A stretch of 64,000 bases of DNA from Nematopogon swammerdamellus (GCA_946902875.1 OX336354.1:10017247-10081246), one strand, 5' to 3'. Positions 32,711-42,612 are shown, counted from the first letter of the stretch. Program-made: numbers and translations. Notes: generated by a model from the letters alone, not told the origin.

Positions 32711-33292
32711 CTCAGCCTCGGTAGCTCAGCGTTGCGATTGGTCGACAGCCTTTCGTGATCTTAAGCACACCTGTACCCTTATCACGAGATTTAACCTACA
32801 CCGCGTACTACGCTACGCTGTGTTCTCCGCATCATTTTGTATGGAGAAACGAAGTTCGCAAATCTATCACTAGAGGTGCTGCTCCGTTTTTCCATACAAA
32901 ATGATGCGGAGAACATGGCGTAGCGTAGTACGCGGTGTATGTTAAATCTCGTGATAAGGGTACTGGACGCGGTCAGTACTTGGATGGGTGACAGTTTGAC
33001 TGTTGGAGGCTAACCGTGGCTCGAATTTCACGTTAAACTGGTAGGTCTCTTCTTACCTTACTAGGTGGTTGAGTGAATTGTCTATCAGCGAAAAGGTCTT
33101 TCAGATAGAGACCCCTAGGGGTTAACCCGCCCGGGTTAGTATCACCGCATTGAATGTAAGGTCGGTTGAAACGGCTATGTAAATAGTTTGCCTTTTCCGT
33201 CCAGTTCAGTGTAGCCGGCACGACCGAAGGGAAGCACTGATATGGCATCTAGTTCAAGGTGTTATGTGCTGACATCTAGCATGTTGTAGGTA
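32711..33292 (+). mobile_element. SINE-A split by a MITE
   Basis: The head 'cagcctcggtagctcagcgt' and 'gatcttaagcacacctg' precede the MITE (32774-32962). The SINE resumes with 'gacgcggtcagtacttggat' and continues through the body and tail. An extra roughly 40 bp lies near 33066-33110. The 3' end is lost at 'tgttgtaggta', where the chimeric SINE begins. Confidence 0.8.
32774..32962. mobile_element. Single copy of the 188/189-bp palindromic MITE
   Basis: Ends TACCCTTATC...GATAAGGGTA, flanked by CTG on both sides (32771-32773, 32963-32965). Removing the element and one CTG restores 'cacacctggacgcgg', matching the intact SINE-A sequence 'cacacctgggcgcg' at 27222. This proves the element boundaries and the 3-bp duplication. 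It resembles unit 1 of the 22.6-kb cluster more than units 2 and 3. Confidence 0.92.
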
Positions 33293-33294
33293 AA

Positions 33295-33548
33295 GTCGAC
33301 TAAGGGATACGACTCCCTTCTTATATTACTAGGTGGTAGGGTTTAACCCGCCCGAGCTGGTACCACCGCACTGAATGAAAGGTCGGTCGAAACAGCTATG
33401 TAAATAGTTTATGTTTTCCGTCCAGTTCAGTGTAGCCGGCACGACCGAAGGGCAGCACTGACGTGGCACCAAGTTCACCCGGTGTTATGGGCTGACATCG
33501 CGGATGTTGTAGGTGATATAGCCAACAGTGTCAGTTTCAATAAAAAAA
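33295..33548 (+). mobile_element. Chimeric SINE: Retroposon-P head joined to SINE-A tail
   Basis: 'gtcgactaagggatacgact' (Retroposon-P text) changes at 'cccttcttatattactaggt' into the SINE-A body and tail, ending 'cagtgtcagtttcaat' plus A-run. The copy at 55470-55798 has the same join and the same 'tatatt' variant where SINE-A has 'tacctt'. Confidence 0.7.
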
Positions 33549-33639
33549 AACAAGGTGATTTTCACCAAAGAAACTCTCACAGAAAAATTCAGGCTTAACA
33601 TAAATTTGGTCTCAAATTTTTTTATTTTTTCGAACACGA

Positions 33640-33985
33640 AATCAGACGGGAAACTTACATCGAATTCACGAAACCAAACCAACGCGGCAGTAGTAGCTCG
33701 CCTACTACCTAGCGATACTTTTTTAAATTTCGATTTTCTACCCAGACAACGAAATGTACATCGAAAGCCTCGTCCACCGCCGCTCCCGCGCCGCCCTGAT
33801 TGCCAAGTCATTACGCTTCATTGAAGCGACGGGTGCGCGCGGTGCGCCGCCCGCGGCTCTCAGCTTTCTTTATTTTGCAAAATTGCCTCCAACCTGTGTG
33901 TTTGCTGTACAAACCGACCGGCTACCGCACTGTGCGCTGTGGCCGGCCCCGCTGGCCAGTCGCTCCAGTTGAACTATTTGAATAT
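33640..33985. other. CpG-rich block, no gene recognised
   Basis: GC-rich sequence including 'gcgcgcggtgcgccgcccgc' and 'gtggccggccccgctggcca' gives frames open on several strands, as expected of GC-rich DNA. It could be a promoter or first exon or a transposon piece. Confidence 0.25.
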
Positions 33986-34207
33986 ATTGTTTATCATTTG
34001 GCAATGCGTACGTCGGTAGATAATTTAAAACGAAAAAGACGAAACGTTTAAGGAAATAAAATAAAAAGTCAATAATAAATTTAATTTAATTTTATATTAA
34101 ATAAACTTAAACTACCTATCAAATAAAATAAAAAACTATAACTAAAAACTACTAAAAACTAAAAACTAACTACAAAATAAAATATAAACCTATAACCAAT
34201 ACAAAAC

Positions 34208-34265
34208 TTAATAACCATCCTCCAGGTGTGACGATGTGGGCACTATACCGAGGACGCTAGCGGCG
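34208..34265 (-). pseudogene. Reverse-transcriptase ORF C-terminus, downstream half
   Basis: On the minus strand the frame continues from the other side of the transposon as A-S-V-L-G-I-V-P-T-S-S-H-L-E-D-G-Y and stops at TAA (34210-34208). It completes the ...QRGNAASVLG ending typical of this LINE protein family. The 34261-34265 bases are the duplicated target CGGCG. AT-rich 3' UTR-like sequence with 'ctaaaaact' repeats follows (34035-34200). Confidence 0.75.
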
Positions 34266-35240
34266 CACTCTGGTTCGATACCTACCAAACGTGGACATGC
34301 ACACTTTTTTTCGAATTTCGAATTTTTTTTTGCGGAATCTTACATGTCGGCTAAATACAAGCTGCTTTTATTCTTTCGTGATTTTCTATAAAGTTGACGG
34401 TTACGGAGATAATCGACCGAATCTGATTTCGTTGTATGGAGATAGATACTTTTTATTATATTTCTCGAAATGTTAAAATTTGTTAGAGTAGTGAGTTACA
34501 TAAACGTATTCTACACATGAGCCCCGACACGACTGTAAGAAAAACTCATCCCGCTACGTCCCGCTTTTCGTTTTATTTACATTTGAATGTGAAACCCAAT
34601 TTTTCGAGTAAAAAAGTGGTAATAATGTGCATATTACTTGTATTTTGTATTCTATTGTAACAAAATCTACTAGAAATATTAAAACGTACAACATAATGTA
34701 CTTTCCATGGATTTTTATAACGAAACATTACCTACTACACGAAAACAGATCGTATAAAACGTAAAAACTTTTAAAAATAATTAATCATCCAGCATCATTC
34801 GTTTATTTCGTAATCTATCCTTAAAACTGCGGCATGCCTGAGTATGTCGATACTCTATAAAATTCTGATATTACATTATATTTACTCATTACGTTTGTAT
34901 CAAATTTCATAATTCATTATATCAAAACAGCTACAGGTCCGGGGCCTTGACTTGACGAATTATTGACGAAAATATACTGTACATTTATTTATTCTTATGT
35001 TGTCTTGCATTTAAGAGTATCGTCATTTGTAATTGTATAGAAATTTATAAATTCATCACTCAGTTTTAAAATTACACTTCTTGAGCAGAGCGAAGCGGCA
35101 ACGTTGCATGAACGGTACAGTTAATCTATGATACAACTAGTTCGTTAATTATATTATGTAACTCGCTCGTTCAATTTTTGGGGAATATCACATTAGTTAT
35201 GAATTACAGTAGTCAATTAAATTATATTAATGAAAACGAG

Positions 35241-35697
35241 TACCGTGTGGGGCCGGTACTTAAAAAGAATAGCCCAACTGCATCTCTCCCCGTGCATGTC
35301 GTAAGAGGCGACTAAGGAATAACATACTGGACAAGATGCTGCGCTAAAGGGCGACAGGCTAGCCACTTCTCACCTTGGCGCAGTCCTTCCACCTAGTCAT
35401 TCAGCATGTGGGTTCTTCGTGCCTTACTTGCTGCTTGATAGTTGTATTGTATTGTATTGTATTGTATTGTATTGTATTGTTTATTGATCATTCATACGGC
35501 AGTTAGACTGCGCTCGAACTTGTCACAATTTGTTCTATCTTGTCCGTATACTGTGCTAAGCGTGGTGGTCGGTGTTGTGCTGTAATTTAACAGAGTCCTT
35601 ATAGCACAACACCGATTACTCTTCTTACCCTGATTGTCGGGATACAGCGTGTGTTATGTTTGTGTGTATGTATGTATGTATGTATGTATGTATGAGT
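35241..35697 (+). mobile_element. Retroposon-P inside the left arm, long ATGT tail
   Basis: It starts 'taccgtgtggggccggtact' after '...aaaacgag' and ends in six or more ATGT units before 'gagtttctttc'. The right arm keeps the uninterrupted site ('aaacgagtttctttc' in the same orientation), confirming the insertion, with only a short shared 'gag' as duplication. A further scrap interrupts it at 35438-35545. Confidence 0.85.
35438..35545 (+). mobile_element. (TATTG)n plus LINE scrap nested in Retroposon-P
   Basis: Seven TATTG units (35449-35482) are followed by 'ttgatcattcatacggcagt' and 'tgcgctcgaacttgtcacaa'. This block also occurs near 6030-6075 and, diverged, at 41450-41510. It splits the Retroposon-P text between 'gcttgatagt' and 'atcttgtcc'. 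Confidence 0.65.
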
Positions 35698-36091
35698 TTC
35701 TTTCTTTAGAATGCATGCAGTGTAGCAATCAGTTTCGCAGTTTATATAACTTACAACTGCTACTCACTGGGAGGGCTCGAGTATGAACGTATACTCTTCG
35801 GGAAAGCTTGCTACTTCCTCCCCATCAGGATGAAGGGATTGATAAAGGGAAAGGATGTTGCAAAGAGAGCAATCATTGCAGGAATAAGGCGGCTCCTGAG
35901 ATAAAGGAAAAACGAATAGGTGAGATACCAAATTATACAAACTCAAAACAATCTAGCACATCAGGTTGTGAACTTAGATCAATAAATTTTACTTCTTGAA
36001 TTTCTTTTTCCCCAAGTGGTGAGATCAAGAGGGATCGAACCTCTTCTGGCAGTACTTTCGCAGTGTTTGTTTTTGACTTTTTGACTTTTTG

Positions 36092-36631
36092 ATTGACTTT
36101 GTGAAACAGGGATCAGGGAAGAAAAACGACGGAAATACGTCTCGGCGCTTTTTCGATAATCCCACATTAAGTTCAGACATTACAGGCATTCAAAGACTAT
36201 CTACTATTCTGATTAGTATTTCTAGTGGTCTGAATATACATATCGAAAAATTCCACGAATATGCCTTAGAAACTGCCAAGCTATTCGTAGCTTTGTATGG
36301 GTGGTAGGTATCGCATGCCACTTAGCGTTCACAAACTTCTCATTCATGGCAGCGAAATAATTAAACATTTGAATGTTATTCCTATAGGAATAGGAATAGG
36401 ACACCTATCGGAAGAGGCATCTGAGGCCCGGAATAAGGATTTCCTAAACTATAGAGAGTTTCATTCTCGAAAAATCAGTAGACGCGCATCAAATCACGAT
36501 ATATTAAATAACTTATTGCTTTCATGTGATCCATACTTAACAACAATTGGTCCAAAAATGATTACAACACAGCGAAAGTACTGCCAGAAGAGGTTCGATC
36601 TCTCTTGATCTCACCACTTGGGGAAAAATAA
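36092..36631 (+). pseudogene. RAG1/Transib-like transposase, C-terminal third
   Basis: The parts read, in order, NDGNTSRRFFDNP and ITGIQRL ... YALETAKLFVALYGW (frame to 36304), then MPLSVHKLLIHGSEIIKHL and GHLSEEASEARNKDFLNY then REFHSRKISRRASNHDIL. The final part is KVLPEEVRSLLISPLGEK with stop TAA at 36629-36631. The HK-L-H-x-x-EII, SE-x-x-x-E-x-x-NK-x-F-x-x-[FY]R-x-x-x-[AS]R pattern parallels the RAG1 core around its catalytic glutamate. The likely equivalent is the E in SEARNK, codon 36423-36425. The upstream aspartate-bearing region is missing. Two frame changes (near 36295-36307 and 36545-36575) break it, the outer parts sharing one frame. Family alternatives (Chapaev and other RAG-related lineages) cannot be excluded by eye. 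Confidence 0.65.
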
Positions 36632-38146
36632 ATTCAAGAAGTAGAATTTATTGATCTAAGTTCACAACCTGATGTGCTAGATTGTTTTGAGTTTGTATAA
36701 TTTGGTATCTCACCTATTCGTTTTTCCTTTGTCTCAGGAGCCGCCTTATTCCTGCAATGATTGCTCTCTTTGCAACATACTTTCCCTTTATCAATCCATT
36801 CATCCTGATGGGGAGGAAGTAGCAAGCTTTCCCGAAGAGTATACGTTCATACTCTAGCCCACCCCGTGAGTAGCAGTTGTAAGTTATATAAACTGAGAAA
36901 CTGATTGCTACACTGCATGCATTCTAAAGAAAGAAACTCGTTTTCATAAATTTAATTTAATTGACTACTATAATTCATAACTAATGTGATATTCCCCAAA
37001 AATTGAACGAGCGAGTTACATAATATAATTAACGAACTAGTTGTATCATAGATTAACTGTGCCGTTCATGCAATTTTGCCGCTTCGCTCTGCTCAAGAAG
37101 TGTAATTTTACAACTGAGTGATGAGTTTATAAATTTCTATACAAATGACAAATGACGATACTCTTAAATGCAAGACAACATAAGAATAAATAGATGTACA
37201 GTATATTTTCGTCAATAATTCCTCCAGTGAAGGCCCCGGACCTGTAGCTGTTTTGATATAATGAATTAAGAAATTTGATACAAACGTAATGAGTAAATAT
37301 AATGTAATATCAGAATTTTATAGAGTATCGACATACTCAGGCATGCCACAGTTTTGAGGATAGATGTAACTACATACATTATTACGCGTCTGTGTATTCA
37401 TTTCGTGTATCGGCATACTCAGGCATGCAGCAGTTTTAAGGATAGATACGAAATAAACGAATGATTCTGGATAATTAATTATTTTTAAAAGTTTTTACGT
37501 TTTATACGATTTGTTTTCGTGTAGTAGGTAATGTTTCGTTATAAAAATCCATGGAAAGTACATTATGTTGTACGTTTCAATATTTCTAGTAGATTTTGTT
37601 ACAATAGAATACAAAATACAAGTAATATGCACATTATTACCACTTTTTTACTCGAAAAATTGGGTTTACAGAATGCTTTATTTTTATAGTTTGACTCAAA
37701 ATTTACTTATTTTGTTTATTAAACTTTAAAGTTAAGCATTGACTCTTGCAAATGGATTACTCGTTTGGTAACGTAGGCACACTATGGTGTTTTATTTTTA
37801 TTTTTAAAATAAGCAAGAAAAAAAATTTTAATGTAAATAAAACGAAAAGCGGGACGTAGCGGGATGAGTTTTTTTTACAGTCGTGTCGGGGCTCATGTGT
37901 AGAATACGTTTATGTAACTCACTACTCAAACAAATTTTAACATTTCGAGAAATATAATAAAAAGTGTCTATCTCCATACAACGAAATCAGATTCGGTCGA
38001 TTATCTCCGTAACCGTCAACTTTATAGAAAATCACGAAAGAATAAAAGCAGCTTGTATTTAGCCGACATATAAGATTCTGCAAAAAAAATTCGAAATTCG
38101 AAAAAAAGTGTACGTGTCCACGTTTGGTAGGTATCGAACCAGAGTG
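36562..38146. repeat. Right inverted arm of the Transib-like element
   Basis: It contains the transposase 3' end (to 36631) and the element's 3' non-coding sequence out to the terminus. Compared with the left arm it has an extra segment at 37670-37832 and a partial tandem copy of 'catactcaggcatgc' (37332 and 37411). Confidence 0.85.
37670..37832. other. Insertion of about 160 bp in the right arm only
   Basis: The left arm reads 'tttacatttgaatgtgaaac' then 'ccaatttttcgagtaaaaaa' without it. The segment is AT-rich with no recognised family. Confidence 0.6.
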
Positions 38147-38517
38147 CGGCGTTGCCTCGCTGGATGGCCACAATGGCCTCCTGTTGTTGTTCTCCTTTTC
38201 GTTGTTCTCCTGAAGCAGCGTACAGGGACATCCCGATGTCTTTCGCGAGCCGCTTTGCCTCCTCAGACCATGCCCCCATCGTCTCCACCGAAAATGCGGC
38301 TAAGATGTGCTGGTGTGCCACCGAACTGTATTTGGTTTGCTTGTCTGTGGCGGGCTGCAGTTTCAGCGGCTGCGCCGGCGCGCTTCGAGCATGCCTTAAC
38401 GTGACTGCTGCACAGAGTATCGGCGCAGGTAGCATCCCACACCAGTGACTTTCCCTCACGCCACGGGATGATGGTCATGCCATCTGGACGCTTACCATCG
38501 TCCCGGAATAGGCCCAT
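38147..38517 (-). pseudogene. Reverse-transcriptase ORF C-terminus, upstream half
   Basis: On the minus strand one frame reads [20 protein letters not shown] then [15 protein letters not shown]. After a shift near 38340-38360 another reads [36 protein letters not shown] and AIVAIQRGNAA. This is the conserved tail of a family of RT proteins (KRPDG-T-VPW-G-LVWDATC-DTLA-SH, VETLG-WG-EA, QRGNAAS-LG). It is 5'-truncated at about 38517, where AT-rich DNA begins, and is interrupted at NAA by the Transib-like element. Its last codons are at 34208-34265. Confidence 0.8.
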
Positions 38518-39560
38518 TTATTACTGTGAAATTTATATTAATAAAAACAATAAACAACTTTATTACATTTTATATTATAATCTTGCTTTTTGTAAAAACC
38601 ATATCCTAACCTAATCTAACTACTGAAACTCCAAAAAAAGTACAGGCGACTTTTCGTGCCATAATAATTTTTCGCCAAAATTTAAGCTAATAAAACATAA
38701 CAATGACTTGTCAACGTGTAATATAATATTTATCGCTTCGACTTTTATGCGCCAGAAACAATTTCTGGCGCATATAAGTCGAACACAGGTAAACATATCG
38801 AAAACTATCTCAGTCAAGATTTTGAGTCCAGTCTAAACAAAAGACCAAACATTAAGTTCGATGAAGCTTTACCCCTTTATGTACTACTAAAATAATGCCT
38901 CTTCGCATATAGCTGGGCTGGATGATATTATATATGATATTTTGGATATGTTATTCTCTGATTTTTACACAAAAAAAAATTATGTTAGGTCTTACTTTAA
39001 AATTTTTATTAATTTTTATTTATTAAGTTTATGCCTTTTTAGCAAGTTGAACCTATGAGTGTTTTAATTGTTCTTATGAAAATTGCTTTATTGTTATTTT
39101 AAGCTAATTTTTGTTTTTTATTATTTGTTTAGTTTGTAATATTTGCTTGATTTATTTAGTACCTATTGTATATAGTTTACATGTGATTTTTTTTATTTTT
39201 ACATGTGATTTCTGTGTAGTATAGAACTTGTTTAGTTTTATATATCTAATCGTGTCGCGTGCTAATTTTTTTGAATGCAAATAATATGCTATTTCTAATA
39301 TTATGTGTAAAGTGTAATGTACTATAATCCGTTTGTGTTCTTGTGTTTTGGGTGCAATAATAAATAAAATATAGCACGTCATATTAATAGCCCGTTGTGA
39401 TTAACAATTTTCTCACAGCCTGGCACTTGCACCTAACATAAAGGCCCTCAGGCCGTATTATCTAGGTTCTACCGATGTCTAGCCGATAGGCACCCGGTAT
39501 AGTCTCGTAACAAAGCGCAAACACACTTTTAGAACATGTATATCATAAAGTAATATGCCG
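38518..39560. other. AT-rich stretch, nothing recognised
   Basis: A short hairpin ('atttatcgcttcgacttttatgcgccagaaac' mirrored by 'ggcgcatataagtcgaa') spans about 38735-38785. No genes. Confidence 0.4.
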
Positions 39561-39574
39561 GTCCGGCATAATGG

Positions 39575-40323
39575 AATAAACATTGGAAACTGGAACAGGA
39601 ATAGAGAAAGGAATTCGGATAGGAACAGGAATGCGGAAAGAAATAAGAATAATAACCACAGAGCAAGAAAAAACGCACGCGGCCGGTTATGGGGAAGACG
39701 GCCGCCGTGATAGTAACAGATATACAAGGTACGAAAAGAGATAGGCAAAAAATCGACCGGGGTATAGGAAAATAAAGAGGAATAGGGAAATGTATCCGAA
39801 TAGGAACCGGAATCAGAAACAAGAATACGAAAATAAATAATAGTAACAGACATACAGGAGTATGAAATTAGAGAGGGAAAACAATCGGCATATAAGCAAA
39901 AGAACAGGAATAGTGAAGGTAATCCAAATAGAAGTCGGCAATAGCATCAGGAACAAGAATACGGATAGAAATAGTAGTAACATGCATGCGGGAGTTCGAT
40001 CTCGAACAGAGGTAGAAAAAAATAGGCATGGTAAAAATAAACAGGAATAGGGAAATAATCAAAATAGAAATAGGATCAGGAACAAGAATACGGATAGAAA
40101 TCGTAGTAACACACATGCGGCAGTACGAACAGAGATAAGGAAAAAATAGGAATGGTAAAAATAAACAGTAATAGGGAAATAATCAAAATAGAAATAGGAT
40201 CAGGAACAAGAATACGGATAGAAATAGTAGTAACATACATGCGGGAGTACGAGCAGAGATAGGAAAATAATAGGTAAGTACTTATGGTAAAAAGGAACAG
40301 GAATAGTGAAATTAATAATAATA
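39575..40323 (+). repeat. Purine-rich tandem repeat, about 125-bp period
   Basis: The last three units start with 'ggaacaagaatacggataga' near 39951, 40078 and 40202, each with 'agtaacatacatgcgggagt'-type and 'ggtaaaaataaacaggaata' blocks. At least two more degenerate units lie upstream. The plus strand is almost pyrimidine-free over long runs, which makes the minus strand appear open (L/I/F/S-rich frames). These are compositional, not genes. A GC-rich interruption ('acgcacgcggccggttat') sits at 39673. Confidence 0.85.
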
Positions 40324-40327
40324 TAAA

Positions 40328-40579
40328 TTGCCCCAACCGGCCTGCTTGGGGCTATCGGGGCTCCGTGCTCTGACTACAGCCCCCGCTGCCGGCGTGGCGG
40401 TACGGTGCGCAACGGCGGCGCACGCACGAGGATCAAGATCCATGAAAGGACTGCGTGTCGTCGCCCCGCAGCCGGTGGATACGGAGCTCTCCGAGATGGG
40501 GGTGGTGGTGGCCTACGTGTCTAGTACCACCACCTACCGCTCGAAGCTTAGTCTCGCGTCGTCTCGGAGAGCTCCGTAG
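40328..40579 (+). CDS. GC-rich ORF fragment, probable retroelement 3' end
   Basis: An 83-codon frame (stop TAG at 40577-40579) is rich in A, R, S and G, containing VVAPQPVDTELSEMGVVVAY and SSTTTYRSKLSLASSRRAP. It sits in a sharply bounded GC-rich block and is followed by GC-rich 3' sequence, then AT-rich sequence with 'aaaataaagatataaa' near 40731. The GC contrast and AATAAA-bearing end suggest a 5'-truncated non-LTR element whose coding codons are GC-biased. I recognise no domain. Confidence 0.35.
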   Translation: MPQPACLGLSGLRALTTAPAAGVAVRCATAAHARGSRSMKGLRVVAPQPVDTELSEMGVVVAYVSSTTTYRSKLSLASSRRAP

Positions 40580-40759
40580 CCATGGCCTGCACCCGCCGGC
40601 GTGCTTGGAGGTCCGCCTTCCGCCGCCGGCGAGAATACCGTTTTTTGTTTTTGTCTGTTTGTATTAATTTTGTATAGGTATTTTATTTTATAATTATATA
40701 AAATTAATGTAAATATGTAACGAAAAGCGTGAAAATAAAGATATAAATTCCAATAGAAT

Positions 40760-42084
40760 TAGGAAAGATTATATTCTCATAAAAAAATCTACATCACGAG
40801 TAAGAATAGTATAAAAAAAGAGAGAGAAAACATCAAACGTAGGGAATTCAGTAAAGCTGAATTGCAGTCTAGTAATCTTAGCTTAAATCACTCATGTTTA
40901 GGTAACCTAAGGAGTGGTTTACTTTTTCATTTTTTGATGAAACTAATGAGTGAGACAAGGTTCTACAGAAATGTCCGCTTTTATGGCGTACTGTACATGA
41001 CACAGCGCTGTACGTTATCGGCGGATGTTGGCAATTTCGATCTCGCTGCCCCGTCATTATGTGCAGGCTCTACATAAGGCTCTTGCGTTGCGTAGACAAT
41101 TGTCAATTTATCTATCATACGTTTTTGCCGTGTGGTTGTTTATTCTACTGTGTTGCGGGTGGTCTTTCGATGTAGATCGAATGCGGAATTGATTAGGGGA
41201 AAGAAAATGGATAAACTATAAGACAAATAACTCAAAAGTATAAGACTGCTATTGCCATACACGAATGCTATTTGCTACGTCCCCAAAATAAACTACAAAT
41301 GCACATAATTTGTGGCAGACTGCTCGTAGCGCGTGTTAATAAAATACAATAGTCTAAAAGTGTGACATCATATTTTATATAAACCATTTACAACGAGTGT
41401 TTGTCTGCTTAACGAGTGGATTTATTATTATTTTCGTATGTATTTGTATTTGTATTTGTTCAAAATCATTCGTGGGCAATACTTATTGCACTTGAACTCG
41501 TAACAATTTATAAATTAAATTCGAAACACCCACTCAATCAATCAGAGCCCAATCAGAAGGGACAATTTTGGATATATAGGTATCCAAAATTAGCCCAAAT
41601 TTATATATCATTTCCCCTACATAAAATCAATTTCAATTTTCCAATTGTCACAATTAAAATCATTAAAATAATTAACAGCTAAAATCTTAGATTCAAATCA
41701 ATTAAAAATTCATTACAATCATCAAACATCAATACATATGTAAATTTTTTTTAAATCTAAACCAAATTACAATATAATTAAAACAATAAATTCAATAAAA
41801 ATAAAAATAAAATAAAATAAAAATATAAATATAAAGCCTTAATAGATTTGTCAGAATAAGTTTAAAACTAATATCACAGTTATGGCTAGGGTATCTTATC
41901 TACACTAAATTATAAAACTCTTCCGCTGTATAACATTCTTTTTTTTTATTAAATATTTTTTCACTTCAACCTTGAATTGTTTGTTGTTTAAATTGTTTTT
42001 TATCTGGAAGTTTGTTATATAATTAGACACTATTGCATATAAAACTATTATATTTTTTAGCTAATCTACATTTAATATTTACAA
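40760..42084. other. AT-rich stretch with diverged LINE tail
   Basis: 41430-41510 ('tatttgtatttgtatttgtt' then 'ttattgcacttgaactcgt') is a diverged relative of the LINE scrap at 35438-35545. The rest is AT-rich with no recognised genes. Confidence 0.35.
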
Positions 42085-42300
42085 TGTAAGCGGGTGGCTG
42101 TGCCGCCAGACCAATGGTGCAGTCGACAGAGCCAAAATCAAATCTCCTCGCGAAGGCACGCTCAGTGAGGCGTCATGCCTGCACATTTGTGGACTAGTTG
42201 GGCCTGTTAATACGACCTTTGAAGACACCCACGTTAATAGATTCGGGACACACACTCGCCGGAAGAAAGTTCCAGACCCTAGCGGTGCGACAAAGAAACT
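42085..42300 (-). mobile_element. Tail-C element, antisense copy
   Basis: It begins with 'agcgggtggctgtgccgcca' (reverse of the tail end) and continues past 'gaggcgtcatgcctgcac' into 'gaagacacccacgttaatag' and 'cggaagaaagttccagaccc'. This extends Tail-C upstream. The copy at 57898-58112 is parallel. Confidence 0.65.
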
Positions 42301-42340
42301 ATTCTGAAAGGGTTTTCAGAATAGTTTCTTTGTCGCACCG
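42283..42340. repeat. Fold-back hairpin 1, 27-bp arms
   Basis: 'cggtgcgacaaagaaactat' to 'ttctgaaa' is mirrored immediately by 'ttttcagaatagtttctttg' to 'tcgcaccg' with a loop of about 4 nt. Confidence 0.95.
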
Positions 42341-42350
42341 AGAGACATTG

Positions 42351-42464
42351 TCTGAGAGACTCGGCCAGCACCTTTTTGTTGTTGACATTGGACTTTTGAG
42401 AATGCATGGGTATGCATTCTCAAAAGTCCAATGTCAACAACAAAAGGGTGCTGAGTCTCTCAGA
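42351..42464. repeat. Fold-back hairpin 2, about 53-bp arms
   Basis: 'tctgagagactcggccagca' through 'ttgacattggacttttgaga' to 'atgcat' is mirrored across 4 nt by 'atgcattctcaaaagtccaa' to 'ctgagtctctcaga'. Arms differ by small indels. It lies 10 bp from hairpin 1. Confidence 0.95.
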
Positions 42465-42612
42465 TTCAGATTCAGATTCAGATATTTATTTCGCCATAAA
42501 GAACACACACCAATAACAATATTTCATTGAGACATAATGCATATTCAGTATGGTTCGTCATCATTTTTTATCATGTCCCGTTCAGTAGTGCAATCTATAA
42601 GGAAGAACTGAC
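42457..42612 (-). mobile_element. LINE-G 3' end with (TCTGAA)n tail
   Basis: Near-identical to 31853-32003. Its simple-repeat tail abuts the outer end of hairpin 2. Confidence 0.75.

Larger units (their letters stand above)
34266..36068. repeat. Left inverted arm of the Transib-like element
   Basis: It is complementary to 36562-38146 apart from indels. At its inner end (36010-36066) it contains an inverted copy of the transposase stop region ('ttctggcagtactttcgc'), so the arm duplicates the 3' half of the element. Confidence 0.85.
34266..38146 (+). mobile_element. RAG1/Transib-like DNA transposon with long inverted arms
   Basis: Terminal inverted repeats start CACTCTGGTTCGATACCTAC, and the right end is the mirror image, finishing CCAGAGTG. 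The flanks are CGGCG at 34261-34265 and at 38147-38151. Removing the element and one CGGCG rejoins a reverse-transcriptase reading frame, so the boundaries are exact. A GC-rich 5-bp duplication and a CAC start are hallmarks of Transib/RAG-type transposons. The left arm 34266 to about 36068 and the right arm about 36562-38146 are inverted copies. The left carries a Retroposon-P insertion (35241-35697), and the right a roughly 160-bp insertion (37670-37832) and a roughly 80-bp duplication near 37360-37445. The core holds the transposase remnant. Arms differ at scattered sites, so the element is not newly formed. Confidence 0.85.

Noticed and set aside
38108..38448. 98-codon plus-strand frames opposite the RT fragment
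   Set aside because: Antisense shadows of GC-rich RT coding sequence read on the minus strand.
39479..40336. Overlapping minus-strand frames rich in L, I, F and S
   Set aside because: They arise because the purine-rich plus strand has few stop codons in complement. The peptide repeats mirror the DNA tandem repeat.
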